Below are positions 41,697-50,720 of a DNA stretch of 64,000 bases, in pieces. This DNA comes from Oscillospiraceae bacterium (GTDB lineage Bacteria > Bacillota > Clostridia > Oscillospirales > Ruminococcaceae). Each line of letters begins with the position of its first letter. Positions within the stretch are counted from its first letter, which is position 1. The stretch covers positions 1-64,000 of the forward strand of contig SVNA01000004.1 of the NCBI GenBank assembly GCA_015067145.1. The letters run 5' to 3'. The notes under the pieces were generated by a model that worked only from the letters and a program-made list of their open reading frames with translations, searched no databases and was not told the DNA's origin. The position numbers were made by a program, and so were the translations under genes.

Positions 41697-43941
41697 TAAG
41701 GCTTTCTTCGATATATTTTCTTGTAACGGACTTTTCGCTGTTTAAAATTTCGGCAGGTGTGCCGCTGAACAGCACCTGTCCGCCCTTGAGACCGCCTTCG
41801 GGACCCATTTCTATGATATAATCAGCATCCTTCATCACATCAAGGCTGTGCTCGATGATAAAGAGGGTGTTACCCTTGTCAGCCATATCGTTGAAAACAG
41901 CTTTGAGGCGTTTTATATCATCAAGATGGAGACCGTCGGTAGGTTCATCCAGGATAAACACCTGTCCCTTTTCTTTAAGCTTGTCTGCCAGCTTGACACG
42001 CTGCAGCTCGCCGCCCGAAAGGGTAGTCATGGACTGATTGAGATGGATATAGCCAAGCCCTACTTTTTTGAGGCTTTCCAGCTTTTCCACAAAAGGCTGG
42101 CCTGTAAAAAATTCAATGGCCTGTGAAACGGATAAATCCATAACCTCGCCTATGTTTTTGCCGTTGTATTTAAAGCCGAGTGCTTCCTGTGAAAAACGTA
42201 AGCCCCCGCAGGCTTCGCATTTGGTTTCGATTGCGTCCATAAATGCCATTTCGGAAACAATAACACCCTTGCCGCCGCAGACAGGGCATCCCCCTGTGGA
42301 ATTGAAACTGAAATAAGCATTGGAAACCTTGTTTGCCTTGGCGAATAAATTACGGATATCGTCCCATATTTCAAGATATGTGGCAGGGGTTGAACGCAGG
42401 TTTATACCGATGTTTTTCTGTTTTATAGAGATAACAGTTTCGGGATAAACATTCTGGAAATGCTCCATAAGGCTGGACTTGCCGCTGCCCGCCACGCCTG
42501 CAATAACACAGATTGTGCCCATAGGCAGCTGTACATTTACATTTTTAAGGTTGTGGAGGGTTGCGTTTTCCACACTGAACCAGCCTGTAGGTTTGCGGTA
42601 ATCTGTTTTGAGAGGTGTTACGGAGGAGAGCATCTTTGCGGTGATAGTGTCGGATTTCAAAAGGCCGTCATAGTCCCCCTCAAACATAATTTCGCCGCCG
42701 AACTGCCCCGCCTTTGGCCCCATATCCACAATGTTGTCGGCAAGTTTGATAATCTCGCGGTGGTGTTCAACAATAAGCACAGTGTTGCCGTGGTTTTTAA
42801 GCTTTTCCAGTGACAGCTTCATTCTGTCGATATCCTTTGGATGCAGGCCAACGCTTGGTTCGTCCAGAACGTAGAGCATATCGGTGAGGGCACTGTTTAT
42901 ATATTTTGCAATCTTGATTCGCTGTGCCTCGCCGCCCGAAAGAGTATCGGTGCCGCGGCTGAGGGTGAGGTAGGACAAACCTATGTCCACAAGAGCCTGC
43001 AGACGTTTGGAAAGTTCAGTCTTCAAGTCCCTTGCCAGCGGGTCATTGATGGATTTTACAAAACTGATTGCATCCTCAATCGGCATATCGCAGATATCGG
43101 CAATGCTTTTGCCGTTGATAAGGCAGGAACGCACCCTGTCGTTCACACGCTGACCGTGACATTCGGGACAGGTAAAGGTGGAAACCATCTTTTCCAGATG
43201 CTTTTTGTGCATTTCACCCTCTTTACTGTTGATGATGCTGCGGTACATACGGGGATATATACCCTCGAACTTAGCGGATTTAGGCCAGTTTGCAGGAGGG
43301 TTTTTAAGACGTATCTGCGGTGAATAGAGAAACAGCTGCAGTTCTTCCTCGCTGTAGTCCTTTATCTTTTTGTCAAGGTCAAAGAGGCCGCTGTAGGCAT
43401 AACGCTTCCATCTCCACGCACCTGTGGTAAAGGCAGGATAGTTGATAACACCTTCGTCGTTGAGACATTTATCAAAATCCACCAGCTTGTGGATATCAAG
43501 GTCGGTAACCACACCCAGACCGTCGCATCTTGGGCAGCTGCCTGACGGATGGTTGAAGCTGAACACATCTGAGTAACCGATGAAAGGTTTGCCCACGCGG
43601 CTGAACAGCAGACGCAGCAGTGTATAAATATCGGTATATGTTCCTACCGTGGAACGGCTGTTGCCCGACGGCTTTTTCTGGTCGATAACTATGGTTACTG
43701 GCAGATTTTCTATCCTTTCCACATTCGGTCTGCCGTATTTTGGCAGGTGGTGCTGAACGTATACAGGGAAAGTTTCGTTGAGTTCGCGGCGGCTTTCCGC
43801 TGCAATGGTATCAAGGCAGATGGAGCTTTTGCCGCTGCCCGAAACCCCTGTAAAAACAGTAATCTGCTTTTTGGGGATTTTTACGTTTATGTTTTTCAGG
43901 TTGTTTTCCCTTGCCCCTGTAATAACAATATATTCGCTCAT
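41692..43941 (-). CDS. UvrA-like ABC ATPase, short class II paralogue
   Basis: A 749-residue tandem ABC protein about 190 residues shorter than the UvrA of nucleotide-excision repair. Walker A motifs are GVSGSGKSS and GVAGSGKSS; signatures LSGGEAQRIK and LSGGELQRVK; zinc motifs CPRCDGLG, CPECHGQ, CPVCGGKG and CEACGGL. The missing length is in the inserted UvrB-binding and lesion-binding region, as in UvrA2/DrrC-type proteins. Such paralogues have been linked to DNA-binding-drug tolerance. No uvrB or transporter is adjacent. Start at ATG 43941 with AAAGGAAG upstream. Confidence 0.9.
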   Translation of the reverse strand: MSEYIVITGARENNLKNINVKIPKKQITVFTGVSGSGKSSICLDTIAAESRRELNETFPVYVQHHLPKYGRPNVERIENLPVTIVIDQKKPSGNSRSTVGTYTDIYTLLRLLFSRVGKPFIGYSDVFSFNHPSGSCPRCDGLGVVTDLDIHKLVDFDKCLNDEGVINYPAFTTGAWRWKRYAYSGLFDLDKKIKDYSEEELQLFLYSPQIRLKNPPANWPKSAKFEGIYPRMYRSIINSKEGEMHKKHLEKMVSTFTCPECHGQRVNDRVRSCLINGKSIADICDMPIEDAISFVKSINDPLARDLKTELSKRLQALVDIGLSYLTLSRGTDTLSGGEAQRIKIAKYINSALTDMLYVLDEPSVGLHPKDIDRMKLSLEKLKNHGNTVLIVEHHREIIKLADNIVDMGPKAGQFGGEIMFEGDYDGLLKSDTITAKMLSSVTPLKTDYRKPTGWFSVENATLHNLKNVNVQLPMGTICVIAGVAGSGKSSLMEHFQNVYPETVISIKQKNIGINLRSTPATYLEIWDDIRNLFAKANKVSNAYFSFNSTGGCPVCGGKGVIVSEMAFMDAIETKCEACGGLRFSQEALGFKYNGKNIGEVMDLSVSQAIEFFTGQPFVEKLESLKKVGLGYIHLNQSMTTLSGGELQRVKLADKLKEKGQVFILDEPTDGLHLDDIKRLKAVFNDMADKGNTLFIIEHSLDVMKDADYIIEMGPEGGLKGGQVLFSGTPAEILNSEKSVTRKYIEESLK

Positions 43942-44061
43942 AGTATCTTCCTTTTTTTGCAAATTCAAAGCTGAACTTTGGTCTAATCAAAGTATACGAC
44001 ATTTTGCAGGGTTAATCAATAAATTGAATGTTTCAGTTTTTAAATTTATATAAAATAACAG

Positions 44062-44090
44062 TTTACCCACGGATAAATTTGTGGTACAAT
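44062..44090 (+). promoter_or_regulatory. Promoter of the metal-exporter gene
   Basis: TTTACC (44062-44067), 17 bases, TACAAT (44085-44090). Confidence 0.55.
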
Positions 44091-44097
44091 CTTATAT

Positions 44098-44163
44098 CGG
44101 TAAGCTGTGGCTAACCATCAAAAACTTTTTAAAGCCAGCGGGTTGTAAAAAAACAGCCCACCA
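44098..44163 (+). promoter_or_regulatory. Structured leader of the metal-exporter gene
   Basis: GGTAAGC/GCTAACC (44099-44116, loop TGTG) and GGGTTGT/ACAGCCC (about 44140-44160) are stems, and AGCCAGC between them can pair instead with GCTGTGGCT of the first stem. Alternative pairing suggests regulation. I could not match it to a known metal riboswitch. Confidence 0.45.
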
Positions 44164-44193
44164 TATATATAATTCTTAACGAAAGGAAAACAG

Positions 44194-45180
44194 ATGCACG
44201 TTCACGAACATACAGAGGTTGTAGAACATCTTTTTGAACATATCTTTACACACACCTTCCACGACACATGGTCCCTTATTCCGTTTTTGTTTATTGTTTT
44301 TGTTCTGCTGGAATATATGGAACATTCCATGAGTGACAGAAGCCTTGCAATAATCGAAAAAGCGGGCAGAAGCGGTCCGCTGTGGGGCGGTGTTATCGGT
44401 GCTTTTCCCCAGTGCGGTTTTTCTGTTATGGCGACAAACCTGTTTGCAGGCAGAATTATCACCATTGGCACAATAGTGGCGGTGTATCTTTCCACCAGTG
44501 ACGAGATGCTGGCAATTATGCTCTCCAGCAGTACAAGCCCTGTAAAAATCATCAAGATTGTTCTGCTGAAGATCGCAATCGGTGTTGCGGCAGGCTTTGG
44601 GGTGGATTTTATCCACAGAACAAGGGTTAAACTGCAGCAGCACAGGCACAGGCACCACCACGACCACGGGCATCATCACCACCATCACCACAATCTTGAG
44701 GGTGAACACCACCACGAAGAACACCACGAACACCACGAATATATCAGTGACTTCTGCATTGAAGAGGACTGCCACTGCGGCAACGAAAGCCCTGTTATTG
44801 CAGCACTGAAACACACACTTAAAATCTATCTGGTTATCTTTGTGGTAACATTCCTGTTAAACCTTGTAATCGACCTTGCAGGGCTGGAGATTATTGAAGA
44901 AGTGGTTTCCAAAGCGGGTATCTGGGCACCTGTTGTAAGCTGTGTTATCGGTATGATACCAAACTGTGCTTCCAGCGTGGCAATCACACAGCTGTATTTA
45001 AGCGGCGCAATCAGCCTTGGCACTGCCATGGCAGGGCTTTTGACAGGCAGTGGTATTGCATGGATTGTTCTCTTCCGTGTTAACCCACACAGCCGACAGA
45101 ACTTTAAAATTATGGGCATCGTATTTATCGTTGGTGCTGTGAGCGGTATAATTCTGAATGCTCTTGGCGTTGTGATTTAA
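44194..45180 (+). CDS. Putative heavy-metal/arsenic exporter (ArsP_2 family) with large His-rich loop
   Basis: A 328-residue protein with two membrane halves of four or five segments. Each half has a matching motif: GGVIGAFPQCGFSVMATNL and SCVIGMIPNCASSVAITQLYL, an internal duplication typical of the '10-TM heavy-metal exporter' family. Between them (about residues 148-200) is an extreme metal-binding loop with more than 20 histidines plus DCHCG. The N-terminus is also His-rich (HVHEHTEVVEHLFEHIFTHTFHD). Relatives have been proposed to move arsenic compounds or manganese. GAAAGGA precedes the ATG. The metal is unproven. Confidence 0.85.
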   Translation: MHVHEHTEVVEHLFEHIFTHTFHDTWSLIPFLFIVFVLLEYMEHSMSDRSLAIIEKAGRSGPLWGGVIGAFPQCGFSVMATNLFAGRIITIGTIVAVYLSTSDEMLAIMLSSSTSPVKIIKIVLLKIAIGVAAGFGVDFIHRTRVKLQQHRHRHHHDHGHHHHHHHNLEGEHHHEEHHEHHEYISDFCIEEDCHCGNESPVIAALKHTLKIYLVIFVVTFLLNLVIDLAGLEIIEEVVSKAGIWAPVVSCVIGMIPNCASSVAITQLYLSGAISLGTAMAGLLTGSGIAWIVLFRVNPHSRQNFKIMGIVFIVGAVSGIILNALGVVI

Positions 45181-45201
45181 TAAATTTGATAAGACAAACA
45201 T

Positions 45202-45236
45202 AAAGACCTTGTACTGCGTGTACAAGGTCTTTTATT
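45202..45236. terminator. Bidirectional terminator
   Basis: 13-bp perfect stem AAAGACCTTGTAC / GTACAAGGTCTTT with T-tracts on both sides. Confidence 0.9.
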
Positions 45237-45244
45237 ATATCTGT

Positions 45245-46336
45245 TTACCACTCTGTATCGGGAACAGCCCAGGGGTGCATAACAGCTTTTATTTCATCAG
45301 TGTATTCTATGCCGATAAGATAGCAGTGTTCAAAGTCTTCAAGGGTACCTGCCGGGAAAGCAATCTCAAAATTTTCGTTCCACAGGATGATATATTCGGG
45401 TTTCATTGCAGCTTTCAGCTCGTCCTTCAAGCGTATATCACCATTTGTACTTTCACTGTAATGGGTAGCACCATCACCGAATGCTGCATCGATAATTACA
45501 TCCACAGCCTTTTCTGTTTCGCAGGTGAATATATCATAGCCGCTTATATGCTCGCCCGTTTTCCTGTCAAAAATTTCGCCCAGACGGATTTCGTGCCCCA
45601 CCTGTCCGTTTGCCAGCGGCAATGTGACACTGGTAAGAAATGTCATGATTTTATCGTTGCTTGCCGCAGGAGAAATATACTGTTCCAGCAGATATGTATG
45701 GAATTCTGTTTTATCAGCACAGTAATGTGCATAGGCCTGCTCCAGCGTTGCCTGTTCGTCATACAGCAAACCGCGGTTATCGTAGTATTCCAGCACCTTA
45801 AGTTTTGCCTCATCACTGAAATCATCAAAACTTTCCCTGTTGCCGACATAAACATTGTCCGGGCCGGCAGGGTGGTTTACCCGCAGCAGCTGTGTGCCGT
45901 CTGCCAGCTGATAGGTAATACTGCTGCCTGTTGCAAGTATATCCAGTAAAGTACCGTCAGAAAGGGATTTCACTTTTTCCTGCAGCAGAGAATCCACCGA
46001 CACTGTGTCTGCAATCAGTGCTTTCACTATACCTTTATCTGTCTGAACATTGCGTATTCTTCCCTTGCTGAAAGCAGAAACGGATATATTTTCTGCAGTG
46101 CCGCCTTTAAGCTTTTCAATGCTGTCTTCTGCACCTTCTACCCAGCTGTGAATAAATGTGTTGTCGTCTATGACAACACCATATTCTCTGCCGTTCTCCT
46201 GTTCAATCATTATAACAGGATAACTGGATGCTTCTGTATCTGCATAGCCTGTAACCCAGCCCGAAACTCCCTGACATTGACTGCATCCGCACAAGAATAA
46301 TATACATATCAAAAACAAAGGAATTAATTTTTTCAC
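45245..46336 (-). CDS. Exported lipoprotein with DUF3298/RsiV-like C-terminal region
   Basis: A 363-residue lipoprotein starting at GTG 46336 (GGAGGGG four bases upstream). Signal peptide KKLIPLFLICILFLCGCS with lipobox Cys at residue 18 (an earlier Cys at 16 is also possible). The C-terminal half (LPLANGQVGHEIRLGEIFDRKTG, then LWNENFEIAFPAGTLEDFEHCYLIGIEY) has the spacing of DUF3298 domains, found in anti-sigma RsiV and peptidoglycan-associated proteins. The N-terminal half (about 25-125) looks like a small beta domain I do not recognise. It is single with its own terminator. Confidence 0.8.
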   Translation of the reverse strand: MKKLIPLFLICILFLCGCSQCQGVSGWVTGYADTEASSYPVIMIEQENGREYGVVIDDNTFIHSWVEGAEDSIEKLKGGTAENISVSAFSKGRIRNVQTDKGIVKALIADTVSVDSLLQEKVKSLSDGTLLDILATGSSITYQLADGTQLLRVNHPAGPDNVYVGNRESFDDFSDEAKLKVLEYYDNRGLLYDEQATLEQAYAHYCADKTEFHTYLLEQYISPAASNDKIMTFLTSVTLPLANGQVGHEIRLGEIFDRKTGEHISGYDIFTCETEKAVDVIIDAAFGDGATHYSESTNGDIRLKDELKAAMKPEYIILWNENFEIAFPAGTLEDFEHCYLIGIEYTDEIKAVMHPWAVPDTEW

Positions 46337-46454
46337 AGTGCCCCTCCTTTACCAGACAAATTTTTATATAAATATACTGTAACACAAAAATGTGAACAAA
46401 TATAGAAAAGCTGAAAATACAGACTATTGTGCAGATTTTGCCGCCGTATTTTTG

Positions 46455-46483
46455 TTGCAATTACAGCGGGATAATAGTATTAT
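46455..46483 (+). promoter_or_regulatory. Promoter of the AEC transporter gene
   Basis: TTGCAA (46455-46460), 17 bases, TATTAT (46478-46483). Confidence 0.7.
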
Positions 46484-46523
46484 ATCTGTTGTAAAAAATC
46501 AGTTCAAATGAGGAATATGTAAA

Positions 46524-47474
46524 TTGAGTAATTTTCTGTTCAGTACAGGTGCTGTTGCACCTACATTTATAATTGCCTTTACAGGATATTTTCTGAAAAA
46601 GCGTGGATTTTTCAGCGATGATTTTTTAAAGCAGCTGGACCGTTACTGCTTCCGTGTGGCTATTCCCTGTCTGATGGTGAGGGATATTGCCGATGCCGAT
46701 ATAACCACCATGTTTTCGGGCCAGTTTGTGCTGCTGTGCTTTCTGGCAACCACCTTTCTGTTTTTCGGGCTGTATCTTATCTGCTACCCGTTTTTTAAGG
46801 ACAAACATTTTGTAAGCAGCTTTATACAATGTTCCTCCCGCGGGTCTATAGCCATATTCGGCGTGAGCATAGCAATAAACATCTACGGCAACGCAGGGGT
46901 TACTCCCCTGATGATGGCAATCGCAGTGCCGCTGTACAATATATACACCGTTATCCTCTTTAACCTCAAAGCTGACGACGGCGAAAAAGCACTGTCCGCC
47001 GCACACCTTAAAAAGATGCTGTACGGAGTGGTTACAAATCCGCTTATTATCGGCATAGCCATTGGTGCAGTGTTTTCCCTTGCAAAAATCACTATACCAC
47101 AGATTATATACAAGCCTTTGTCCTCCATCGCCGCCACAGGCACCCCTCTGGCACTTTTATCCCTTGGTGCAGGCTTAAAATTCCGCCAGATTGGCAAGCG
47201 GATAAATCTCACCCTGCTGTCCTGTGTGCTGAAACTGATTGTCGGCCCTGCATTGATTATACCGATCGCTGTTATGATGGGCATGAGAGAAGGGCATCTT
47301 ATCGCAATTATGCTGATGACCGCCGCCCCATGCACTGTAACTGCCTACATTATGGCAAACAATATGGGCGGTGACGGTGAATTTACCAGTGGTGTGGTTA
47401 TGCTGAGCACACTTTTATCCACCGTTACCATAACTATGTGGCTGATGGTGCTTAAAGGCTTTGGGCTGGTGTGA
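46524..47474 (+). CDS. AEC family transporter (auxin-efflux-carrier-like)
   Basis: A 316-residue carrier with ten hydrophobic segments. The N-terminal half has GYFLKKRGFFSDDFLKQL and RVAIPCLMVRDIA; the C-terminal half has NPLIIGIAIG, TGTPLALLSLGAGL and MLMTAAPCTVTAYIMANNMGGD, the usual AEC features. Related proteins export malate or other organic acids. Start is TTG 46524 with GAGGAAT seven bases upstream. It has its own promoter and terminator. Confidence 0.9.
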   Translation: MSNFLFSTGAVAPTFIIAFTGYFLKKRGFFSDDFLKQLDRYCFRVAIPCLMVRDIADADITTMFSGQFVLLCFLATTFLFFGLYLICYPFFKDKHFVSSFIQCSSRGSIAIFGVSIAINIYGNAGVTPLMMAIAVPLYNIYTVILFNLKADDGEKALSAAHLKKMLYGVVTNPLIIGIAIGAVFSLAKITIPQIIYKPLSSIAATGTPLALLSLGAGLKFRQIGKRINLTLLSCVLKLIVGPALIIPIAVMMGMREGHLIAIMLMTAAPCTVTAYIMANNMGGDGEFTSGVVMLSTLLSTVTITMWLMVLKGFGLV

Positions 47475-47534
47475 CAGCAATCCGGTATACAGATCAATAC
47501 TGTTATAAATTTACACAAAATCCATACAGATGCA

Positions 47535-47573
47535 AAAAGCTCCTGATTTTAAAAAAATCAGGAGCTTTTATTC
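47535..47573. terminator. Convergent terminator of AEC and CotH units
   Basis: 15-bp perfect stem AAAAGCTCCTGATTT / AAATCAGGAGCTTTT with T-rich ends on both strands. Confidence 0.9.
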
Positions 47574-49153
47574 TACTCTAAAGCACTGCTGTGGCAGCTG
47601 TCCAGATATCCTATTCTCTCTTCTATGTATTTACACATAGTTTCCAATGTATCAGTGCCGTCTTCATAATAATATCCCCACAGTTCTTTTTCCCTGTCAA
47701 AAGCACCGCAGACTGTTATTTCTTTGCGACATTCATCTATTGTGGAATATATATTCTCTTCGTCAAAGACATTTTTTCTCAGTTCAAACCATCGTTCCGC
47801 CATCATTCTGTCAAAATCAGGATATTTTTCTCTGAGGTAATCTTCTTCACGGCGATATTTCCTCTTTGTCGTTGCACTTTCAGGTATATGTGCAAAGCCT
47901 GAACTGTATCCTATGCCGAAGGAATAGTCTGTATCCCACAAAATCTGTTTGATTTTCAGATTTTCTCCGGTGTTTTCCAGCACGTAGAAGATGTTTTTAT
48001 CACCCGTGTTATCTGACATATAACCAAAGTCAAGCATCAGACTGACATCCATCCAGTTGTCCATATCTATAAGATCGCCGTAATCCCTGTCGTGGAAAGG
48101 TTCTATCAGACTGTATATCCGCTTTTCTTCAGGCGACAGATTGTCTGCATTGGGGTCATCCCTCTCGGTCTTTTCTGTTCTCGGATATATTATATCATAA
48201 AAAAACTCAATCGGCAGGCCCTCTGTTGCCTTTATGCTTTTCAGCAGTATTTCGTCGTCCATTTCAAGGTATTTGCCGTCCACACGGCGCTGCATCAGAT
48301 ACAGTCCGCAGTACTGACCCCTGTTCACAACCTCTACATATCTGCCTGTGGACATTTTGTAGTTATAATCCGCTGTTTTGCAGTATTCATTCCATATATC
48401 CATAACCAGCTTTTCGCGGATTTTTGTATCGTCACGGTGAACAGCATTGAGAATCCAGTCGTCATCGCCCTCCTCAAGACCGAGAAATTCCAGGTTTCTG
48501 TTGGTACCGTCCTCATTTTTCAAAGCCAGCTTCCAGGACCTTTTGTCGTCCCCCAAAGTGCTGCCGCCTCTTCTGTGCCATTCCAGAAGGCTGGACTGCA
48601 CAAGATATTTGCCTGTTTTTTCATATTCAGGATCCCATACGGTAATATCTCCCGAATATATATTTCTCTTTTCATCGTTGACATAGGCAACCTGCCCTGT
48701 TACTCTCACCACAGGCAGATTGGTAAACACCACGCTGACCGCCATATAATTTCCGTCAAGGGTATCCACTATAAGAGGAAAACCGTACCCCTCCGACACA
48801 GCCTGCGGAAAACGGTCAAAGGCATCATCAGCACCAAAATACAGCCGATACTTTTCATCCTTTACTGTCAGTTCGCCCTCCAGCTCTGTATACAGTGTCT
48901 TGCCGTTCATATTCTGAGAAATATAGATGGTATCGCTTTCTGTATCAAGAGCAACAGGCATATCCATAAAAAGAATATCCTCCTGCAGGTCTGTTTTTTT
49001 ACAGTTTACAAACTGCTGCATATCCCTGTCTTTAAGCAGCGGTACGCCAAGACAGTAAGATTTTTCCTCTGTAAGATAAAATGCAGAAACAACTGCAAAT
49101 ACAACTATACACACAGCAAACAAAACTGCACGCATACGTTTTCTGTCAATCAT
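47573..49153 (-). CDS. Membrane-anchored CotH kinase-like protein 1
   Basis: A 526-residue protein. One N-terminal anchor (AVLFAVCIVVFAVVSAFYL, residues 9-27) places the rest outside the membrane. The CotH domain covers about 185-500: KRSWKL (204-209), DDWILNA (231-237), EVVNRGQYCGLYLMQRRVDGKY, then DNTGDKNIFY and ILWDTDYSFG, where Asn387 and the Asp pair in WDTD (406-409) match the metal/ATP-site acidic residues of CotH atypical protein kinases. It is last of three CotH genes, 19 bases after CotH2. Its first 27 codons are almost identical to those of CotH2 at the DNA level. The substrate is unknown. Confidence 0.88.
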   Translation of the reverse strand: MIDRKRMRAVLFAVCIVVFAVVSAFYLTEEKSYCLGVPLLKDRDMQQFVNCKKTDLQEDILFMDMPVALDTESDTIYISQNMNGKTLYTELEGELTVKDEKYRLYFGADDAFDRFPQAVSEGYGFPLIVDTLDGNYMAVSVVFTNLPVVRVTGQVAYVNDEKRNIYSGDITVWDPEYEKTGKYLVQSSLLEWHRRGGSTLGDDKRSWKLALKNEDGTNRNLEFLGLEEGDDDWILNAVHRDDTKIREKLVMDIWNEYCKTADYNYKMSTGRYVEVVNRGQYCGLYLMQRRVDGKYLEMDDEILLKSIKATEGLPIEFFYDIIYPRTEKTERDDPNADNLSPEEKRIYSLIEPFHDRDYGDLIDMDNWMDVSLMLDFGYMSDNTGDKNIFYVLENTGENLKIKQILWDTDYSFGIGYSSGFAHIPESATTKRKYRREEDYLREKYPDFDRMMAERWFELRKNVFDEENIYSTIDECRKEITVCGAFDREKELWGYYYEDGTDTLETMCKYIEERIGYLDSCHSSALE

Positions 49154-49165
49154 TTCTGCACCTCC
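49074..49165 (-). repeat. 92-bp near-identical 5' block, copy in CotH1
   Basis: Covers the ribosome site, start codon and first 27 codons. It differs from 50623-50714 at 6 of 92 positions, while the remainder of the two genes has diverged strongly. Confidence 0.9.
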
Positions 49166-49172
49166 CTATTTT

Positions 49173-50702
49173 TTATTGAATGCCATATATTCCGTCGAGA
49201 TATCCAAGCCTTGCTTCGATATACTCACAAAGATATTCCACATTATCCTCACCGTCACATCTGTAGCCCCACAGCTGTCCGTCACGGTAAGCTGCACCGC
49301 TTTGTGTTATTACGCCGCTGAGCTCTTCTATATTTTTGAAAATATAGTCCTTGCCGAATGTGTTTTCCCTCAGCTGAGCATATCTCTGTGCAATCATGCT
49401 GTCAAGTTCAGGATAAATCTCCCTGAGGCTTACATCTTCTTTTCGGTATCGCTGCCTGGTTGTGGCAACCTCCAGCGAGCGTGTGAACACACCGTCAATC
49501 CAGCCTATGCCCAGGGCAAGGTCTGTGTCCCACAGTATCATTTTTATGGACGGATTGTCTTCTATATCATCTATTATATAAAATGCATTGTATCGGTTGG
49601 AGTTGTCGGTCATATATCCAAGCTGTATAAACAGGCTGACATCAATCCAGCTGTCCAGCTGAATATATTCGCCGTTATCACGGTTGAACAGCCCTTCCAT
49701 TGTGTCCCAAACCAGCTCTTCGTCATAAATCGACTGTATTATGCGGTAGTGGTCGGTAATTTCGGGGCTTTCGTGACCTGCCTGCCCTTTTATAAGCACC
49801 TGTTCTTCTCTGAGTTCAAGATATTTTGCGTCCACACGGTTTTCCAGCAGGTACAGCCCCTGATATTTTCCGTCTTTTATAAGCTCCACATATTCGCCTG
49901 TGGTCATTTTCCAGTTATATGGAGTGTTTTCGCAAAGTGTATTCCACATATCCATAACCAGCTTTTCACGCAGGTTGGTGTCATCCATATACATGGCGTT
50001 TAAAATCCAGTCATCATCTTCATATCCGTTGCCCAGAAGATCAGCATCAGCATTAAGCCCCTCTTCATCTTTCAGCGAAAGCTTTATGGATTTCTTGTCA
50101 ACGTAATAGTTGCTGTTCCCCCTGTAGTGCCACTGGGAACCGCTGCTTTTTATGTTGTATGCTCCTGTTGTTTTGTAGAAAGGATTCCATATATGCAATC
50201 CGCCTTCAAACACATCGCGTTCGTCCTCGTTCTGTCCGATAACCTCACCCTGCACACTTATGACAGGAAGGTTGGTGAACACTACATTGTACTGCATATA
50301 TTCTTTTCCCTTTACTGCAAACAGCCTGAACTGATGGCTGTTTGCCATAGCAGTGAATATATCGCTGAAGTTTTCATCCTTTGCAAAATACAGCTTTACC
50401 TCTTCATCGGCTGAGGCAATTTCGTTGTCAAACTCGGTGTAAAGGGTGTCTCGTTTTATATTCTGGGATATATATATTGTATCTGTCTGGGTATCAGCCG
50501 GAACAGGATATCCGCCAAAGAGAATTATATCGCTTAAATCCTGTCTGGAGTATTCAAGAGATGATATCACATCTTCTTCATCTATTATCGCCACGCCGAG
50601 ACACTGTGCTTTTTCTTTTTTCAGATAAAATGCAGAAACAACTGCAAATACAACCATACACACAGCAAACAGAACTGCCCGCATACGCTTTTTGTCAATC
50701 AT
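49173..50702 (-). CDS. Membrane-anchored CotH kinase-like protein 2
   Basis: A 509-residue paralogue of CotH1 with nearly the same anchor (AVLFAVCMVVFAVVSAFYL). Conserved kinase elements are KKSIKLSLKD, DDWILNAMYMDDTNLREKLV, GKYQGLYLLENRVDAKYLE, DNSNRYNAFY and ILWDTDLALGIGW, so the active-site Asn and WDTD are intact. GGAGG precedes the ATG. It lies 18 bases after CotH3 on the same strand. Apart from the anchor, identity with CotH1 is modest, concentrated in the motifs. Confidence 0.88.
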   Translation of the reverse strand: MIDKKRMRAVLFAVCMVVFAVVSAFYLKKEKAQCLGVAIIDEEDVISSLEYSRQDLSDIILFGGYPVPADTQTDTIYISQNIKRDTLYTEFDNEIASADEEVKLYFAKDENFSDIFTAMANSHQFRLFAVKGKEYMQYNVVFTNLPVISVQGEVIGQNEDERDVFEGGLHIWNPFYKTTGAYNIKSSGSQWHYRGNSNYYVDKKSIKLSLKDEEGLNADADLLGNGYEDDDWILNAMYMDDTNLREKLVMDMWNTLCENTPYNWKMTTGEYVELIKDGKYQGLYLLENRVDAKYLELREEQVLIKGQAGHESPEITDHYRIIQSIYDEELVWDTMEGLFNRDNGEYIQLDSWIDVSLFIQLGYMTDNSNRYNAFYIIDDIEDNPSIKMILWDTDLALGIGWIDGVFTRSLEVATTRQRYRKEDVSLREIYPELDSMIAQRYAQLRENTFGKDYIFKNIEELSGVITQSGAAYRDGQLWGYRCDGEDNVEYLCEYIEARLGYLDGIYGIQ

Positions 50703-50714
50703 TTCCGCACCTCC
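50623..50714 (-). repeat. 92-bp near-identical 5' block, copy in CotH2
   Basis: Partner of 49074-49165 (86 of 92 bases identical). The third CotH gene does not share it. Confidence 0.9.
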
Positions 50715-50720
50715 TCAGGT

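Noticed and set aside
44091-44193. Manganese (yybP-ykoY) riboswitch before the metal exporter
   Set aside because: The conserved core blocks of that aptamer are not recognisable; kept only as an unassigned structured leader.
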